A DNA stretch of 64,000 nt from Phyllobacterium pellucidum (GCF_013327855.1 NZ_JABUMX010000001.1:1545165-1609164); one strand, 5' to 3'; counted from the first letter of the stretch, positions 30,813-40,670 are shown. Translations and numbers: made by a program. The notes: generated from the letters alone by a model not told the origin.

Positions 30813-32537
30813 TTATTTGTTCCAGCTCTTGACCAGTTCGTCGTAGTTGACGGTCTGCGGCTTTTCCTTTTCGTTTTCGATCTTCAGCTGCGGCGCGAGA
30901 TTGCCAGCCTTGACCGCTTCCGCGTTCCAGTAGGCAAGGTCATGCTCCTCGGCCAGCTTCGGACCGATATCACCCTGGACGCCTGATTTCTCGAGGCGGC
31001 CGAGCACCTTTTCCTGCTCCTCGCAAAGCGAGTCCATGGCTTCCTGAGCGGTCTTGGCGCCGGAAGATGCGTCACCCACGGCCTGCCACCAGAGCTGTGC
31101 CAGCTTTGGATAGTCGGGAACGTTGGTGCCCGTCGGCGACCACTGCACGCGAGCCGGTGAACGATAGAACTCGATCAGACCGCCGAGTTCAGGCGCACGC
31201 TTGGTGAAGCTCTTGTCCTGGATGGTGGATTCGCGGATGAAGGTGAGGCCGACATGGCTCTTCTTCACGTCCACGGTCTTCGAGGTTACGAACTGCGCAT
31301 AGAGCCATGCGGCCTTGGCGCGATCCTCTGGCGTCGACTTCATCAGCGTCCACGAGCCGACGTCCTGGTAGCCGAGCTTCATGCCGTCTTTCCAGTAGAC
31401 ACCATGCGGCGAGGGCGCCATGCGCCATCTCGGGGTGCCATCTGCATTGACGACGGGAAGGCCTGGCTTGACCATGTCGGCGGTGAAGGCGGTGTACCAG
31501 AAAATCTGCTGAGCGATATTGCCCTGGGCCGGAACCGGACCCGATTCGGAGAAGGTCATGCCCTGAGCTTCTGGCGGTGCATAAGCCTTCAGCCAGTCGA
31601 GATATTTCTGGATAGAATAGACCGCAGCCGGTCCGTTGGTATCGCCGCCCCGGGCGACGCACGAGCCGACCGGGCGTGACTGCGCATCGACCTTGATGCC
31701 CCATTCATCGACCGGGAGACCGTTCGGCAGGCCCTTGTCACCATTGCCAGCCATAGAAAGCCAGGCATCGGTAAAGCGCCAGCCGAGCGACGGGTCCTTC
31801 TTGCCGTAGTCCATGTGACCATAGACCTTCTTGCCGTCGATCTCGCGACCGTTGAAGAATTCGGCAATGTCCTCATAGGCCGACCAGTTGACCGGAACGC
31901 CGAGATCGTAGCCGTATTTCGCCTTGAAATCGGCCTTGTTCTTCTCGTCGTTGAACCAGTCGTAGCGGAACCAATAAAGGTTGGCGAACTGCTGATCGGG
32001 AAGCTGATAGAGCTTCTTGTCGGGCGCAGTCGTGAACTTGGTGCCGATGAAGTCGTCAACGTCGAGACCGGGATTGGTCACGTCCTTGCCTTCATTGGCC
32101 ATCCAGTCGGTCAGGTTGCGCACCTGCTGGTAGCGCCAGTGCGTGCCGATCAGATCCGAGTCGTTGACCCAGGCGTCGTAGAGGTTCTGGCCCGTCTGCA
32201 TCTGCGTCTGGATCTTTTCGACGACGTCACCTTCCTGGATGATGTCGTGAGTGACCTTGATGCCGGTGATCGCGGTGAAGGCCGGGGCCAGCGTCTGCGA
32301 TTCATAGCTGTGGGTCGTCAGTGACTCCGACACCACCTTGATTTCCATGCCCGCGAAGGGCTTGGCGGCATCGATGAACCACTGCATCTCCTTTTCCTGA
32401 GCAGCGCGATCAAGGGTCGACATGTCGCCGATTTCCTTGTCGAGGAACGCCTTGGCCTCATCGATTCCGGCCCAGGCACTGCCTGCGCCGAACAACAGCA
32501 CCATTGCTGTCGTTGTCGTCAATAATCGCGTTCGCAT
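30813..32537 (-). CDS. glpV: Glycerol ABC transporter substrate-binding protein GlpV
   Basis: A 574-residue periplasmic binding protein, longer than most family 1 members, as is normal for GlpV. Residues 1-23 are a signal peptide ending SAWAG. The mature protein begins with an acidic helix and FAGMEIKVVSESLTTHSYE; tryptophan- and tyrosine-rich segments such as ANLYWFRYDWFND and GWRFTDAWLSM follow. CTGGGAGGAC precedes the ATG at 32537. Position and neighbours (glpRDSTPQU) match the glycerol uptake operon characterised in Rhizobium leguminosarum. As the distal gene before a strong terminator it may have its own expression level; 71 bases separate it from glpU. Confidence 0.92.
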   Translation of the reverse strand: MRTRLLTTTTAMVLLFGAGSAWAGIDEAKAFLDKEIGDMSTLDRAAQEKEMQWFIDAAKPFAGMEIKVVSESLTTHSYESQTLAPAFTAITGIKVTHDIIQEGDVVEKIQTQMQTGQNLYDAWVNDSDLIGTHWRYQQVRNLTDWMANEGKDVTNPGLDVDDFIGTKFTTAPDKKLYQLPDQQFANLYWFRYDWFNDEKNKADFKAKYGYDLGVPVNWSAYEDIAEFFNGREIDGKKVYGHMDYGKKDPSLGWRFTDAWLSMAGNGDKGLPNGLPVDEWGIKVDAQSRPVGSCVARGGDTNGPAAVYSIQKYLDWLKAYAPPEAQGMTFSESGPVPAQGNIAQQIFWYTAFTADMVKPGLPVVNADGTPRWRMAPSPHGVYWKDGMKLGYQDVGSWTLMKSTPEDRAKAAWLYAQFVTSKTVDVKKSHVGLTFIRESTIQDKSFTKRAPELGGLIEFYRSPARVQWSPTGTNVPDYPKLAQLWWQAVGDASSGAKTAQEAMDSLCEEQEKVLGRLEKSGVQGDIGPKLAEEHDLAYWNAEAVKAGNLAPQLKIENEKEKPQTVNYDELVKSWNK

Positions 32538-32608
32538 GGTTGTCCTCCCAGAGTTGCTGCGATTGCATTGTTGGGACAGGGCGGAATGCCCTGTCTCAAT
32601 TTCATAAG

Positions 32609-32890
32609 TCAGACGAAGCGGAACACGCCTACGGCGTAGACCACCGAAATTGCCAGAGCCCACCAGAGGTTGGGACCAACGAGGCCAAGCCAGGCAAGAT
32701 GGATATAGGCGGCGCCGAGCAGCGACACGAAAAGCCGGTCGCCCCGCGTCGTTTCAAAGCGCAATATGCCGATGCGGGGATTGCCGCCCGGCGAGAAGTA
32801 TTCCCACACCGCCATGCCGATCAGCAGAAGGAAGATCGTCATGAAGAACAGCGCGGTCGGCACGGTCCATGCCATCCATGAAAGGTCCAT
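32609..32890 (-). CDS. glpU: DUF2160 small membrane protein GlpU
   Basis: A 93-residue membrane protein with about three hydrophobic segments, beginning MDLSWMAWTVPTALFFMTIF, with YFSPGGNPRIGILRFETTRGDRLF as the conserved soluble loop of DUF2160. AAGGAGG lies 7 bases before the ATG at 32890, so the longer frame was not used. A gene of this type always accompanies the rhizobial glycerol transporter between permease and binding-protein genes, but its mechanism is not known to me; an accessory subunit is likely. Confidence 0.9.
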   Translation of the reverse strand: MDLSWMAWTVPTALFFMTIFLLLIGMAVWEYFSPGGNPRIGILRFETTRGDRLFVSLLGAAYIHLAWLGLVGPNLWWALAISVVYAVGVFRFV

Positions 32891-33001
32891 GTCAGGCCTC
32901 CTTCCGTGCAAATCTAAAGTCAGAACAGGATGCTGGCCTTGGCGCATTCCCGAGCACGCGCGCCTCCGCTATCCTCAGCGCACGCTTCTCCCAGCCCGTC
33001 A

Positions 33002-33907
<906 letters not shown>

Positions 33908-33908
33908 G

Positions 33909-34775
33909 TCAGCGCTCCGCATCGTAGTTGGTCATGACGGTATAGAATATCCATGACAGGAGAAGGATGATCAGGAAGTAGATGATCGACATTGCTGCTG
34001 CCGGCCCCAGGTCGAACTGGCCAATGGCGATCTTGACGAGGTCGATCGACAGGAATGTCGTGGAATTGCCGGGACCGCCGCCGGTGACGACGAAGGGCTC
34101 GGTGTAGATCATGAAACTGTCCATGAAGCGCAGGAGCACGGCGATGAGCAGCACGCGGTTCATCTTCGGCAGCTGGATGTAGCGGAAGACCGCCCAGCGC
34201 GACGCGCCATCGATCTTGGCAGCCTGGTAGAAAGCATCGGGGATCGAGACGAGACCGGCATAGCAAAGGAGTACGACGAGGCTCGTCCAGTGCCACACGT
34301 CCATGATAATGACCGTGAACCAGGCGTGCAGCGGGTTCTGCACATAATTGTACTTGATGCCGAGGCTTTCCAGCGTATGGCCGAGAAGGCCGATATCGTT
34401 GCGGCCGAAAACCTGCCAGATCGTTCCGACGACATTCCAGGGAATGAGCAGCGGCAGCGCCATCAGGACGAGGCAGACGGGAACGCCCCAGCCACGGCGA
34501 GGCATATTCAGGGCGATGACGATGCCGAGCGGCACCTCGATGGCGAGGATGATGAAAGAGAAGACGAGATTGCGACCGAGCGCTGCGTGAAAGCGGTCCG
34601 AATGCAGGATTTCCTCGTACCATTCTGTGCCGGCCCAGAAGAACTGATTGTTGCCGAACGTATCCTGCACCGAATAGTTGACGACGGTCATCAACGGAAT
34701 GACGGCCGAAAACGCCACCAGCAACAGCACCGGCAGCACCATGAACCAGGCCTTGTTGTTCCAGGTCTTATCCAT
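33909..34775 (-). CDS. glpP: Glycerol ABC transporter permease GlpP
   Basis: A 288-residue MalF-type permease with six predicted helices. VNYSVQDTFGNNQFFW appears in the first periplasmic loop, the EAA motif is VSIPDAFYQAAKIDGASRWAVFRYI, and VTGGGPGNSTTFLSIDLV lies near residue 240. GGAGGC precedes the ATG. It pairs with GlpQ; 60 bases separate it from glpT upstream. Confidence 0.92.
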   Translation of the reverse strand: MDKTWNNKAWFMVLPVLLLVAFSAVIPLMTVVNYSVQDTFGNNQFFWAGTEWYEEILHSDRFHAALGRNLVFSFIILAIEVPLGIVIALNMPRRGWGVPVCLVLMALPLLIPWNVVGTIWQVFGRNDIGLLGHTLESLGIKYNYVQNPLHAWFTVIIMDVWHWTSLVVLLCYAGLVSIPDAFYQAAKIDGASRWAVFRYIQLPKMNRVLLIAVLLRFMDSFMIYTEPFVVTGGGPGNSTTFLSIDLVKIAIGQFDLGPAAAMSIIYFLIILLLSWIFYTVMTNYDAER

Positions 34776-34835
34776 GGCTGTTGCCTCCTGCCAGTGTGCG
34801 GAGGGTCGCGGACCAAAAGGTCATACCATGCATTA

Positions 34836-35900
34836 TCAGTTCCCTCCCACGCGCCAGGAATCGGCGTAGATATTGATGCCCTTCGGATCGAAGGCGATGT
34901 GCGGTTCGGCCGGAATTTCCTGGCCTTCGCCGACAATAACGGCGATCTCCTGCGTGCCGAGGCGGGTGCGCACGATCTTGTGGCGGCCAATATCCTCGAC
35001 CTTGGCGATTTGAACGGGCATGCCGAGGCGGCCGAGCCGCACATATTCCGGGCGGATGCCGAGTTCGACCTTGCCGCCTATGGGAGCCGCTGGCGACGGC
35101 AGCTGAATCTGATGCTCGCCAATGCGGGCGGCGCCGGACTCGATCTCGACCGGCATCACATTCATGCCGGGAGAGCCGATAAAATAGCCGACGAAAGTGT
35201 GTTTTGGCCGCTCGAACAATTCTTCCGGCGTGCCGATCTGCACGATCTCGCCGTCATACATAACCACCACCTTCTGGGCGAAGGTGAGGGCTTCGGTCTG
35301 ATCGTGGGTGACATAGACCATGGTATAGCCGAAGCGCTGGTGCAGCACCTTCAACTGGGAGCGCAGCACCCACTTCATGTGCGGATCGATGACCGTGAGC
35401 GGCTCGTCAAAGAGGATGGCATTGACGTCGGAGCGGACGAGGCCGCGGCCGAGCGAAATCTTCTGCTTCTGGTCCGCCGTCAGGCCACGCGCCTTCTTGT
35501 TGGCCCAGCTTGCCAGATCGATCATCTCCAGCGTTTCCTTGACCTTGCGGTCGACTTCGGCTGCTGGAACGCCGCGGTTGCGCAAGGGAAAGGCGAGGTT
35601 ATCGTATACGGTCATCGTGTCGTAGATGACCGGAAACTGGAACACCTGCGCGATATTGCGTTCCTGGGTCGAAAGGTTGGTGACGTCCTCGCCATCGAAC
35701 AGCAATTGCCCGTGCGACGGATGGAGGAGACCCGAGATAATGTTGAGGAGCGTGGTCTTGCCGCAGCCGGAGGGACCGAGCAGGGCATAGGCGCCGCCGT
35801 CCTCCCAGCTGTGGTGCACTTCCTTCAGTGCATAATCCTTGTCCGACTTCGGGTTGGGGACGTAGGCGTGGCGAATATGATTGAGGTCGATGCGTGCCAT
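34836..35900 (-). CDS. glpT: Glycerol ABC transporter ATP-binding protein GlpT
   Basis: A 354-residue CUT1-like ATPase. Walker A GPSGCGKTT, Walker B ILFDEP and H-loop VYVTHDQTEAL are canonical, but the ABC signature reads LTADQKQKISLGRGL instead of LSGGQ, and the D-loop is LTVIDPHM instead of SNLDAKL. The C-terminal TOBE region is present (LGIRPEYVRLG). The protein therefore supplies a good ATP-binding half-site but a poor signature. It should work as a heterodimer with GlpS, encoded 9 bases upstream. It is unrelated to the E. coli glycerol-3-phosphate antiporter that shares the name. Confidence 0.92.
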   Translation of the reverse strand: MARIDLNHIRHAYVPNPKSDKDYALKEVHHSWEDGGAYALLGPSGCGKTTLLNIISGLLHPSHGQLLFDGEDVTNLSTQERNIAQVFQFPVIYDTMTVYDNLAFPLRNRGVPAAEVDRKVKETLEMIDLASWANKKARGLTADQKQKISLGRGLVRSDVNAILFDEPLTVIDPHMKWVLRSQLKVLHQRFGYTMVYVTHDQTEALTFAQKVVVMYDGEIVQIGTPEELFERPKHTFVGYFIGSPGMNVMPVEIESGAARIGEHQIQLPSPAAPIGGKVELGIRPEYVRLGRLGMPVQIAKVEDIGRHKIVRTRLGTQEIAVIVGEGQEIPAEPHIAFDPKGINIYADSWRVGGN

Positions 35901-35909
35901 GGCCAGCCC

Positions 35910-36992
35910 CTATGCCGCGCGTTTCTGACCGCGGGTGACGGAATTGCCGGCCGCGTCAAAAATCATCAGGTTGCGTGGGTCGATGAAAATGTCGATCTGC
36001 TCATCGGGTGCGTAGATATGAATGCCATGGGTCAGCATGGTCCAGCGCGCATCGGCGAAGGATAGGTGCACGAAACTTTCAGAACCGGTGATCTCTGTCG
36101 CCGTGACCGTTGCCTTCAGGGCGATCTCATCGGGATGAGCCCGTGTTGTCTCGACATGGTGCGGCTGGAAACCGATTGTATAGGTCCCGTCGGCGAAATC
36201 AGCGAGATGCGGCGGCACCGGCAGTGTCACCCCGCCCTCTAGCTGGAAGGCCTTACCGAACTTTGCCAGCGCGATGGTGTTGAGCGGCGGGTCGGCAAAA
36301 GTCTGGGCGGTGATCAAATCATCCGGGCGGCGGAAGACGTCGATAGTCGGCCCGAACTGGGTGATGCGGCCTTCAGCCAGCGTTGCCGTATTTCCGCCAA
36401 GCAGGAGCGCCTCATGCGGTTCGGTTGTCGCGTAGACGAAGATCGTGCCCGACTCCGCGAAAATCTTCGGCAGTTCCTGCCGCAGTTCCTCGCGCAGCTT
36501 GTAGTCGAGATTGGCCAGCGGTTCATCAAGGAGCACGAGCTTGGCGTTCTTGACGATGGCACGCGCGAGCGCGGTGCGCTGCTGCTGGCCGCCCGAAAGA
36601 TTGAGCGGCGTGCGGTCGAGATATGGCGTCAGCTTCAACAGCTCGGCCGCCTTGCGCACTTCGCGATCGATGGTCTTGGCGTCCAGACCTGCAACGCGCA
36701 TCGGCGAGGCAATGTTCTCATAGACGGTGAAGGCCGGATAATTGATGAACTGTTGATAGACCATCGCAACCGAGCGCTTTTGCACCGGAATACCCGTCAC
36801 ATCCTTGCCATCGAACCACACCGAACCCGAGGTCGGCACGTCAAGGCCGGCCATGATGCGCATCAGGCTGGTCTTGCCCGACAACGTCGGCCCCAGCAGC
36901 ACGTTCAGCGTGGCGTGCTGCAAAGTCAGCGAAATATCGCTGAGATGGTGCTTGCCGCCCACCACCTTCGATACATCGCGCAATTCAAGCAT
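35910..36992 (-). CDS. glpS: Glycerol ABC transporter ATP-binding protein GlpS
   Basis: A 360-residue ATPase with Walker A GPTLSGKTS, Q-loop VYQQFINYP, canonical signature LSGGQQQRTALARAI and Walker B LLDEPLANLD. The H-loop reads YATTEPHEALLLG, so the histidine of the usual THD is replaced. GlpS thus offers a normal signature but an impaired hydrolysis half-site, the mirror image of GlpT. GGGAGGAC precedes the ATG at 36992; the longer frame toward 37064 is discarded. A C-terminal TOBE-like domain (IGFQPHHVE) follows. Confidence 0.92.
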   Translation of the reverse strand: MLELRDVSKVVGGKHHLSDISLTLQHATLNVLLGPTLSGKTSLMRIMAGLDVPTSGSVWFDGKDVTGIPVQKRSVAMVYQQFINYPAFTVYENIASPMRVAGLDAKTIDREVRKAAELLKLTPYLDRTPLNLSGGQQQRTALARAIVKNAKLVLLDEPLANLDYKLREELRQELPKIFAESGTIFVYATTEPHEALLLGGNTATLAEGRITQFGPTIDVFRRPDDLITAQTFADPPLNTIALAKFGKAFQLEGGVTLPVPPHLADFADGTYTIGFQPHHVETTRAHPDEIALKATVTATEITGSESFVHLSFADARWTMLTHGIHIYAPDEQIDIFIDPRNLMIFDAAGNSVTRGQKRAA

Positions 36993-37070
36993 TCGTGGTC
37001 CTCCCTTTGAGCGACGCTCGCCGCCCAGGCGATGTGGACCCTCCGTCCCATCGCCCGATTTCATTCCAGT

Positions 37071-38597
37071 CTATTCGGCCGCCAGCCTGCGCCGCCGGTC
37101 CACCGCATCTTCCATGAAGCGGTCGAGCGCGGCAGCCTCGTCGGCAGTCAGGTGCAAACCCTTCTTGGTGCGGCGCCACAGCACGTCCTGCGCCGTGACC
37201 GCCCATTCATGTGCAATCTGGTAGCGTACTTCGGCCTCGTAGAGATCGGAACCGAAATTCTTGCCCAGATCCTCGATCGACGTGGCCTGGCCAAGCAGCG
37301 TGCGTGCCTTGGTGCCGTAGAGGCGGAACAGCCGCCGCGCATGCGCCGCATCAAGAAATGGGTATTCGGTTTTCAGTTTCTGCAATTCAGCGTCGAACGT
37401 CGTCGCGGCAAAATCACCGCCGGGCAGTTTGCCGGCAGCGGTCCAGGGCTGGCCGCGCTTTCCGAGAAACGCTTCGATCTTTTCCAGCATATGTTCCGAC
37501 AGCCGGCGGTAGGTCGTGATCTTGCCGCCAAAGATGTTGAGAAGCGGCGCCTTGCCTTCCACCGCGTCGGCCTTGAGGACGTAGTCGCGGGTCGCTTCCT
37601 GCGCCTTGGACGCACCGTCGTCATAAAGCGGGCGCACGCCGGAATAGGTCCACACGACATGTTCGCGCTTGACCGGTTCGACGAAGTACTCGCTCGCCGC
37701 GGCGCAAAGATAATCGATCTCGGCGTCGCTGATTTTCACCTCGGCGGGATTGCCGTGATAATCCTGGTCGGTGGTGCCGATAAGGGTAAAATCCTGCTCG
37801 TAGGGAATGGCGAATATGATGCGGCCATCGGTGTTCTGGAAGAAATAAGCGCGCGGATCGTCGAACTTCTTGCGCACGACGATATGGCTACCCTGCACGA
37901 GCCGCACATTGTGGGCGTCATTGGCGCCGACGACGCCCGTCAACACCTCATCGACCCAGGGTCCCGCGGCATTGACGACGAGACGGGCGCGAACCTCCTC
38001 CGTCTCGCCGGTCAAACCGTCCTTCAGGGTCAAGGTCCAAGTCTCGGCGTCGCGCCGGGCGCTGACGACGCGGGTGCGGGTACGCACGACAGCGCCGCGA
38101 TCCGCGGCATCGCGCGCATTGAGCGCAACGAAGCGCGCATCATTGACCCAGCAATCCGAATATTCGAAGGCCCGGGTATAAAGCGATTTAAGCGGCTTGG
38201 CTGCCGGGTCGCGGGTCATGTCGAGTGTGCGCGTTGCCGGCAGTTTCTTGCGCCCGCCAATATGGTCGTAGAGGAAGAGGCCCAGGCGCAACAGCCAGGC
38301 AGGGCGAAGGCCCGCATGGTGCGGCAAGACGAAACGCATCGGCCAGATGATATGCGGCGCGTTGGCCCAAAGCACCTCGCGTTCCATCAATGATTCACGT
38401 ACGAGCCGGAATTCATAATATTCAAGGTAACGCAGGCCGCCGTGGATGAGCTTGGTCGAACCGGAGGACGTGCCGCTGGCAAGATCGTTCATCTCCGCGA
38501 GGAACACTGAAAAGCCACGCCCGACGGCATCACGGGCTATGCCGCATCCATTGATGCCACCGCCGATCACGAAGATATCGTAGATCTGTTCAGCCAA
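37071..38597 (-). CDS. glpD: Aerobic glycerol-3-phosphate dehydrogenase GlpD
   Basis: A 508-residue FAD enzyme of the inner-membrane surface that oxidises glycerol-3-phosphate to dihydroxyacetone phosphate and passes electrons to quinone. The FAD motif IFVIGGGINGCGIARDA lies at residues about 8-24, GTSSGSTKLIHGGLRYLE at about 45-62, VNAAGPWVDEV in the middle and GGKITTYRRLSE near the C-terminal domain. I prefer the TTG at 38597: homologues begin close to this point, GGTGGGGA lies 9 bases upstream, and the ATG at 38660 would place an operator-like palindrome inside the gene. No glycerol kinase gene is in the window. Confidence 0.9.
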   Translation of the reverse strand: MAEQIYDIFVIGGGINGCGIARDAVGRGFSVFLAEMNDLASGTSSGSTKLIHGGLRYLEYYEFRLVRESLMEREVLWANAPHIIWPMRFVLPHHAGLRPAWLLRLGLFLYDHIGGRKKLPATRTLDMTRDPAAKPLKSLYTRAFEYSDCWVNDARFVALNARDAADRGAVVRTRTRVVSARRDAETWTLTLKDGLTGETEEVRARLVVNAAGPWVDEVLTGVVGANDAHNVRLVQGSHIVVRKKFDDPRAYFFQNTDGRIIFAIPYEQDFTLIGTTDQDYHGNPAEVKISDAEIDYLCAAASEYFVEPVKREHVVWTYSGVRPLYDDGASKAQEATRDYVLKADAVEGKAPLLNIFGGKITTYRRLSEHMLEKIEAFLGKRGQPWTAAGKLPGGDFAATTFDAELQKLKTEYPFLDAAHARRLFRLYGTKARTLLGQATSIEDLGKNFGSDLYEAEVRYQIAHEWAVTAQDVLWRRTKKGLHLTADEAAALDRFMEDAVDRRRRLAAE

Positions 38598-38638
38598 GCC
38601 CAGCAATCCCCACCCATGATTTCGCAGCGCACCATTTG

Positions 38639-38686
38639 TTCGCAATTGCGAAACATACATGAGGCGATTACGAAAGCAATACGAAA
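38639..38686. promoter_or_regulatory. GlpR-type operator region upstream of glpD
   Basis: A perfect 14-bp palindrome, TTCGCAATTGCGAA (38639-38652), is followed by two ACGAAA repeats at 38670 and 38681. Measured from GCGAAA at 38648, the three CGAAA units are 22 and 11 bases apart, on one face of the helix. The related motif occurs upstream of glpR. Confidence 0.65.
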
Positions 38687-38733
38687 CTGAAATGAACTAT
38701 ATAGCGCAACTTCGCCCCGCACAAGAGCCCCAA

Positions 38734-39498
38734 TCAAGCCGATGTTTCAATCAGGCGTACGTCGGCATCGGCACAAATTCTGCGGATGGCCTCGCTCTCG
38801 CATCGATCGGTGATGAAGGTGTGGACCTGCGAAAGATGCCCGATCCGTACCGGCGCGGTGCGCTCGAACTTGGTGGAATCGGAAACGAGAATCACATGGC
38901 GCGCATTCGCCATGATTGCCTGCGCCACCTTCACCTCACGAAAATCGAAGTCGAGAAGCGCGCCGTCGGCATCGATGGCGGAGGTGCCGATGACGGCAAA
39001 ATCCACCTTGAACTGGCGGATGAAATCGACCGCCGCCTCACCGACAATGCCGCCATCCGAGCCCCGGACGACGCCGCCAGCGATGACCACCTCGATATCG
39101 GGGTAGACACGTAACTTATTGGCAACATTGATATTATTGGTGATTATCATGAGACCCTTGCGATCAAGCAGGGCCTGTCCAACCGCTTCCGTGGTCGTTC
39201 CGATGTTGACGAAGAGCGATGCATTGTCAGGTATCAGGCCGGCGGCGGCGCGTCCGATTGCTTCCTTCTCCGCTGCGGCAATCAGGCGGCGCGATTCATA
39301 TTCCAGGTTCTGAATGCCTGACGGAAAAAGAGCGCCGCCATGGATACGGTTGAGCAGGCGCTGGTCGCAGAGGTCGTTCAGATCTTTACGGATCGTCTGC
39401 GGGGTCACATTGAAATGAAGCGCGAGATCGTCAACGAGGACGCGCCCATGTTCCTTGGCCATTTCGATGATTTCGGCGTGCCGGGAGGACAGGAACAT
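38734..39498 (-). CDS. glpR: DeoR family glycerol regulator GlpR
   Basis: A 254-residue DeoR-family repressor. The N-terminal winged helix-turn-helix is SSRHAEIIEMAKEHGRVLV followed by LALHFNVTPQTIRKDLNDL (about residues 24-42) and RIHGGAL. The C-terminal sugar-phosphate-sensing domain has FVNIGTTTEAVGQAL, IITNNINVA and GGVVRGSDGGIVG. In this family glycerol-3-phosphate is the expected inducer. It heads the glp gene set; 136 bases with an operator-like palindrome separate it from glpD. Confidence 0.92.
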   Translation of the reverse strand: MFLSSRHAEIIEMAKEHGRVLVDDLALHFNVTPQTIRKDLNDLCDQRLLNRIHGGALFPSGIQNLEYESRRLIAAAEKEAIGRAAAGLIPDNASLFVNIGTTTEAVGQALLDRKGLMIITNNINVANKLRVYPDIEVVIAGGVVRGSDGGIVGEAAVDFIRQFKVDFAVIGTSAIDADGALLDFDFREVKVAQAIMANARHVILVSDSTKFERTAPVRIGHLSQVHTFITDRCESEAIRRICADADVRLIETSA

Positions 39499-39511
39499 GG
39501 ACGTGGACTTT

Positions 39512-39550
39512 CATTTTCGTTTTTTCACGCATCATACGAAAACGAAAATG
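39512..39550. promoter_or_regulatory. Inverted repeat upstream of glpR, probable autoregulatory operator
   Basis: A perfect 12-bp inverted repeat, CATTTTCGTTTT (39512-39523) with AAAACGAAAATG (39539-39550), has a 15-base spacer and starts 14 bases before the glpR ATG. The TTTCG/CGAAA core matches the repeats before glpD and known DeoR/GlpR sites. Confidence 0.75.
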
Positions 39551-39590
39551 ATCACATGTCAATCGAGCGCAATGCGAAACTGCGCCTTTT

Positions 39591-40616
39591 TCAGGCGGTG
39601 GCGCCCTCGATAATATCGAAGCCGGTGTTGATAATCGTCTTTTCCTGCGGCCTTTCACGGCTTTCAATGAGCTTCTCGGCCGCCGTGAGCCCGATGAGAA
39701 AACGCCGGGACAGAATGGTCGAAAGTGGCATCGGCATGGCCTGCCCTATGTCGAGCCCGTTGAAGCCAAAGATACCGAGCTTTTCCCTGACTGCGATCCC
39801 GCTGTGCATGCAATGGAAAATGCCGCCCATCGCCATATCGTCGTTGGGGAAGACCACAACGTCGAGGGAAGGCTCGGCACCAAGGAGAATTTCCAGCGAC
39901 TCCCGCCCCGCCTTCGTCGAACTCGGACCAGGCTGCCTGTGCTCGGCAATAAGCGAAAGCCCGGCCTCCCGCAAAGAGGTGCAAAGCCCTTCGTAGCGCG
40001 CGCTGGCGCGATCATCCGTAGCGACGCTATGACCGGCATAGCCAAACCGGCGATAGCCGCGCTGAACCAGGTGGCGGCCGGTTTCATAGCCCGCCTGCCG
40101 GTGTGACATGCCGACGGCGATATCGACAGGGTCGCCGTCTATGTCCATGAGTTCGGCGACGCGAAACCGACCATGTTCGAGGTGACGGCGCGCGGTCGGG
40201 GTATGGTGCAACCCCGCGAGGATCACTGCCGCAGGCTGCCAGGCTAGAAACGATAGCAGGATGCGCTCTTCGATCAGCGGATCGTAGTCTGTCACGCCGA
40301 TGACGGGCTGGTAGGCCGTATGTGTCAGCGCCGAATGAATTCCGCGCAGAACGTCTGGAAAGACGATGTTGGAGAGGGACGGCAGCAGCACGCTCATCAG
40401 TGTCGAGCCGGCAGAGGCGAGGCTGCCGGCGGCGCGGTTTGGAATATAGCCAAGCTCGGCGATCGCGGTGAGGACGCGCGTGCGGGTGGAATCGGCGATT
40501 GGTCCACGATCGCGAACGACACGCGATGCCGTGATTTCGCTGACGCCGGCAAGACGCGCGACATCCGCCAGGGTCGGCAGGTCAGGGCTGCGATGAGCGT
40601 TGCGTTTGCGCGGCAT
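39591..40616 (-). CDS. LacI family regulator, GntR type, of the sugar-acid operon
   Basis: A 341-residue repressor. The HTH and hinge run PTLADVARLAGVSEITASRVVRDRG to NRAAGSLASAGS (about residues 14-70), the effector domain follows (LMSVLLPSLSNIVFPDVLRGIHSAL, FPNDDMAMGGIFHC). The wording of the HTH is that of gluconate-repressor-like LacI proteins. It is divergent from the operon starting at 40767, and two GntR-like palindromes lie between them, so it should repress that operon and itself. It is independent of glpR, 92 bases downstream on the same strand. Confidence 0.9.
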   Translation of the reverse strand: MPRKRNAHRSPDLPTLADVARLAGVSEITASRVVRDRGPIADSTRTRVLTAIAELGYIPNRAAGSLASAGSTLMSVLLPSLSNIVFPDVLRGIHSALTHTAYQPVIGVTDYDPLIEERILLSFLAWQPAAVILAGLHHTPTARRHLEHGRFRVAELMDIDGDPVDIAVGMSHRQAGYETGRHLVQRGYRRFGYAGHSVATDDRASARYEGLCTSLREAGLSLIAEHRQPGPSSTKAGRESLEILLGAEPSLDVVVFPNDDMAMGGIFHCMHSGIAVREKLGIFGFNGLDIGQAMPMPLSTILSRRFLIGLTAAEKLIESRERPQEKTIINTGFDIIEGATA

Positions 40617-40647
40617 GTCAATCCGGACGGCTGACGAAATTTATTTT

Positions 40648-40663
40648 ATGACAGCGCTACCAT
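40648..40663. promoter_or_regulatory. GntR/LacI-type operator, distal copy
   Basis: ATGACAGCGCTACCAT is a near-palindrome with the AGCGCT core and two mismatched pairs. It is close to the TGGTAGCGCTACCA-type sites of GntR-like LacI regulators. It lies 31 bases before the regulator's own start. Confidence 0.72.
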
Positions 40664-40670
40664 AAAACGC

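Noticed and set aside
34290..36065. 591-codon plus-strand frame opposite glpP and glpT
   Set aside because: It crosses the boundary between two well-supported genes and shows no family features.
38598..38660. Longer glpD start at the ATG at 38660
   Set aside because: It would add 21 residues before the FAD motif not expected in GlpD and would include the TTCGCAATTGCGAA operator in the coding region.
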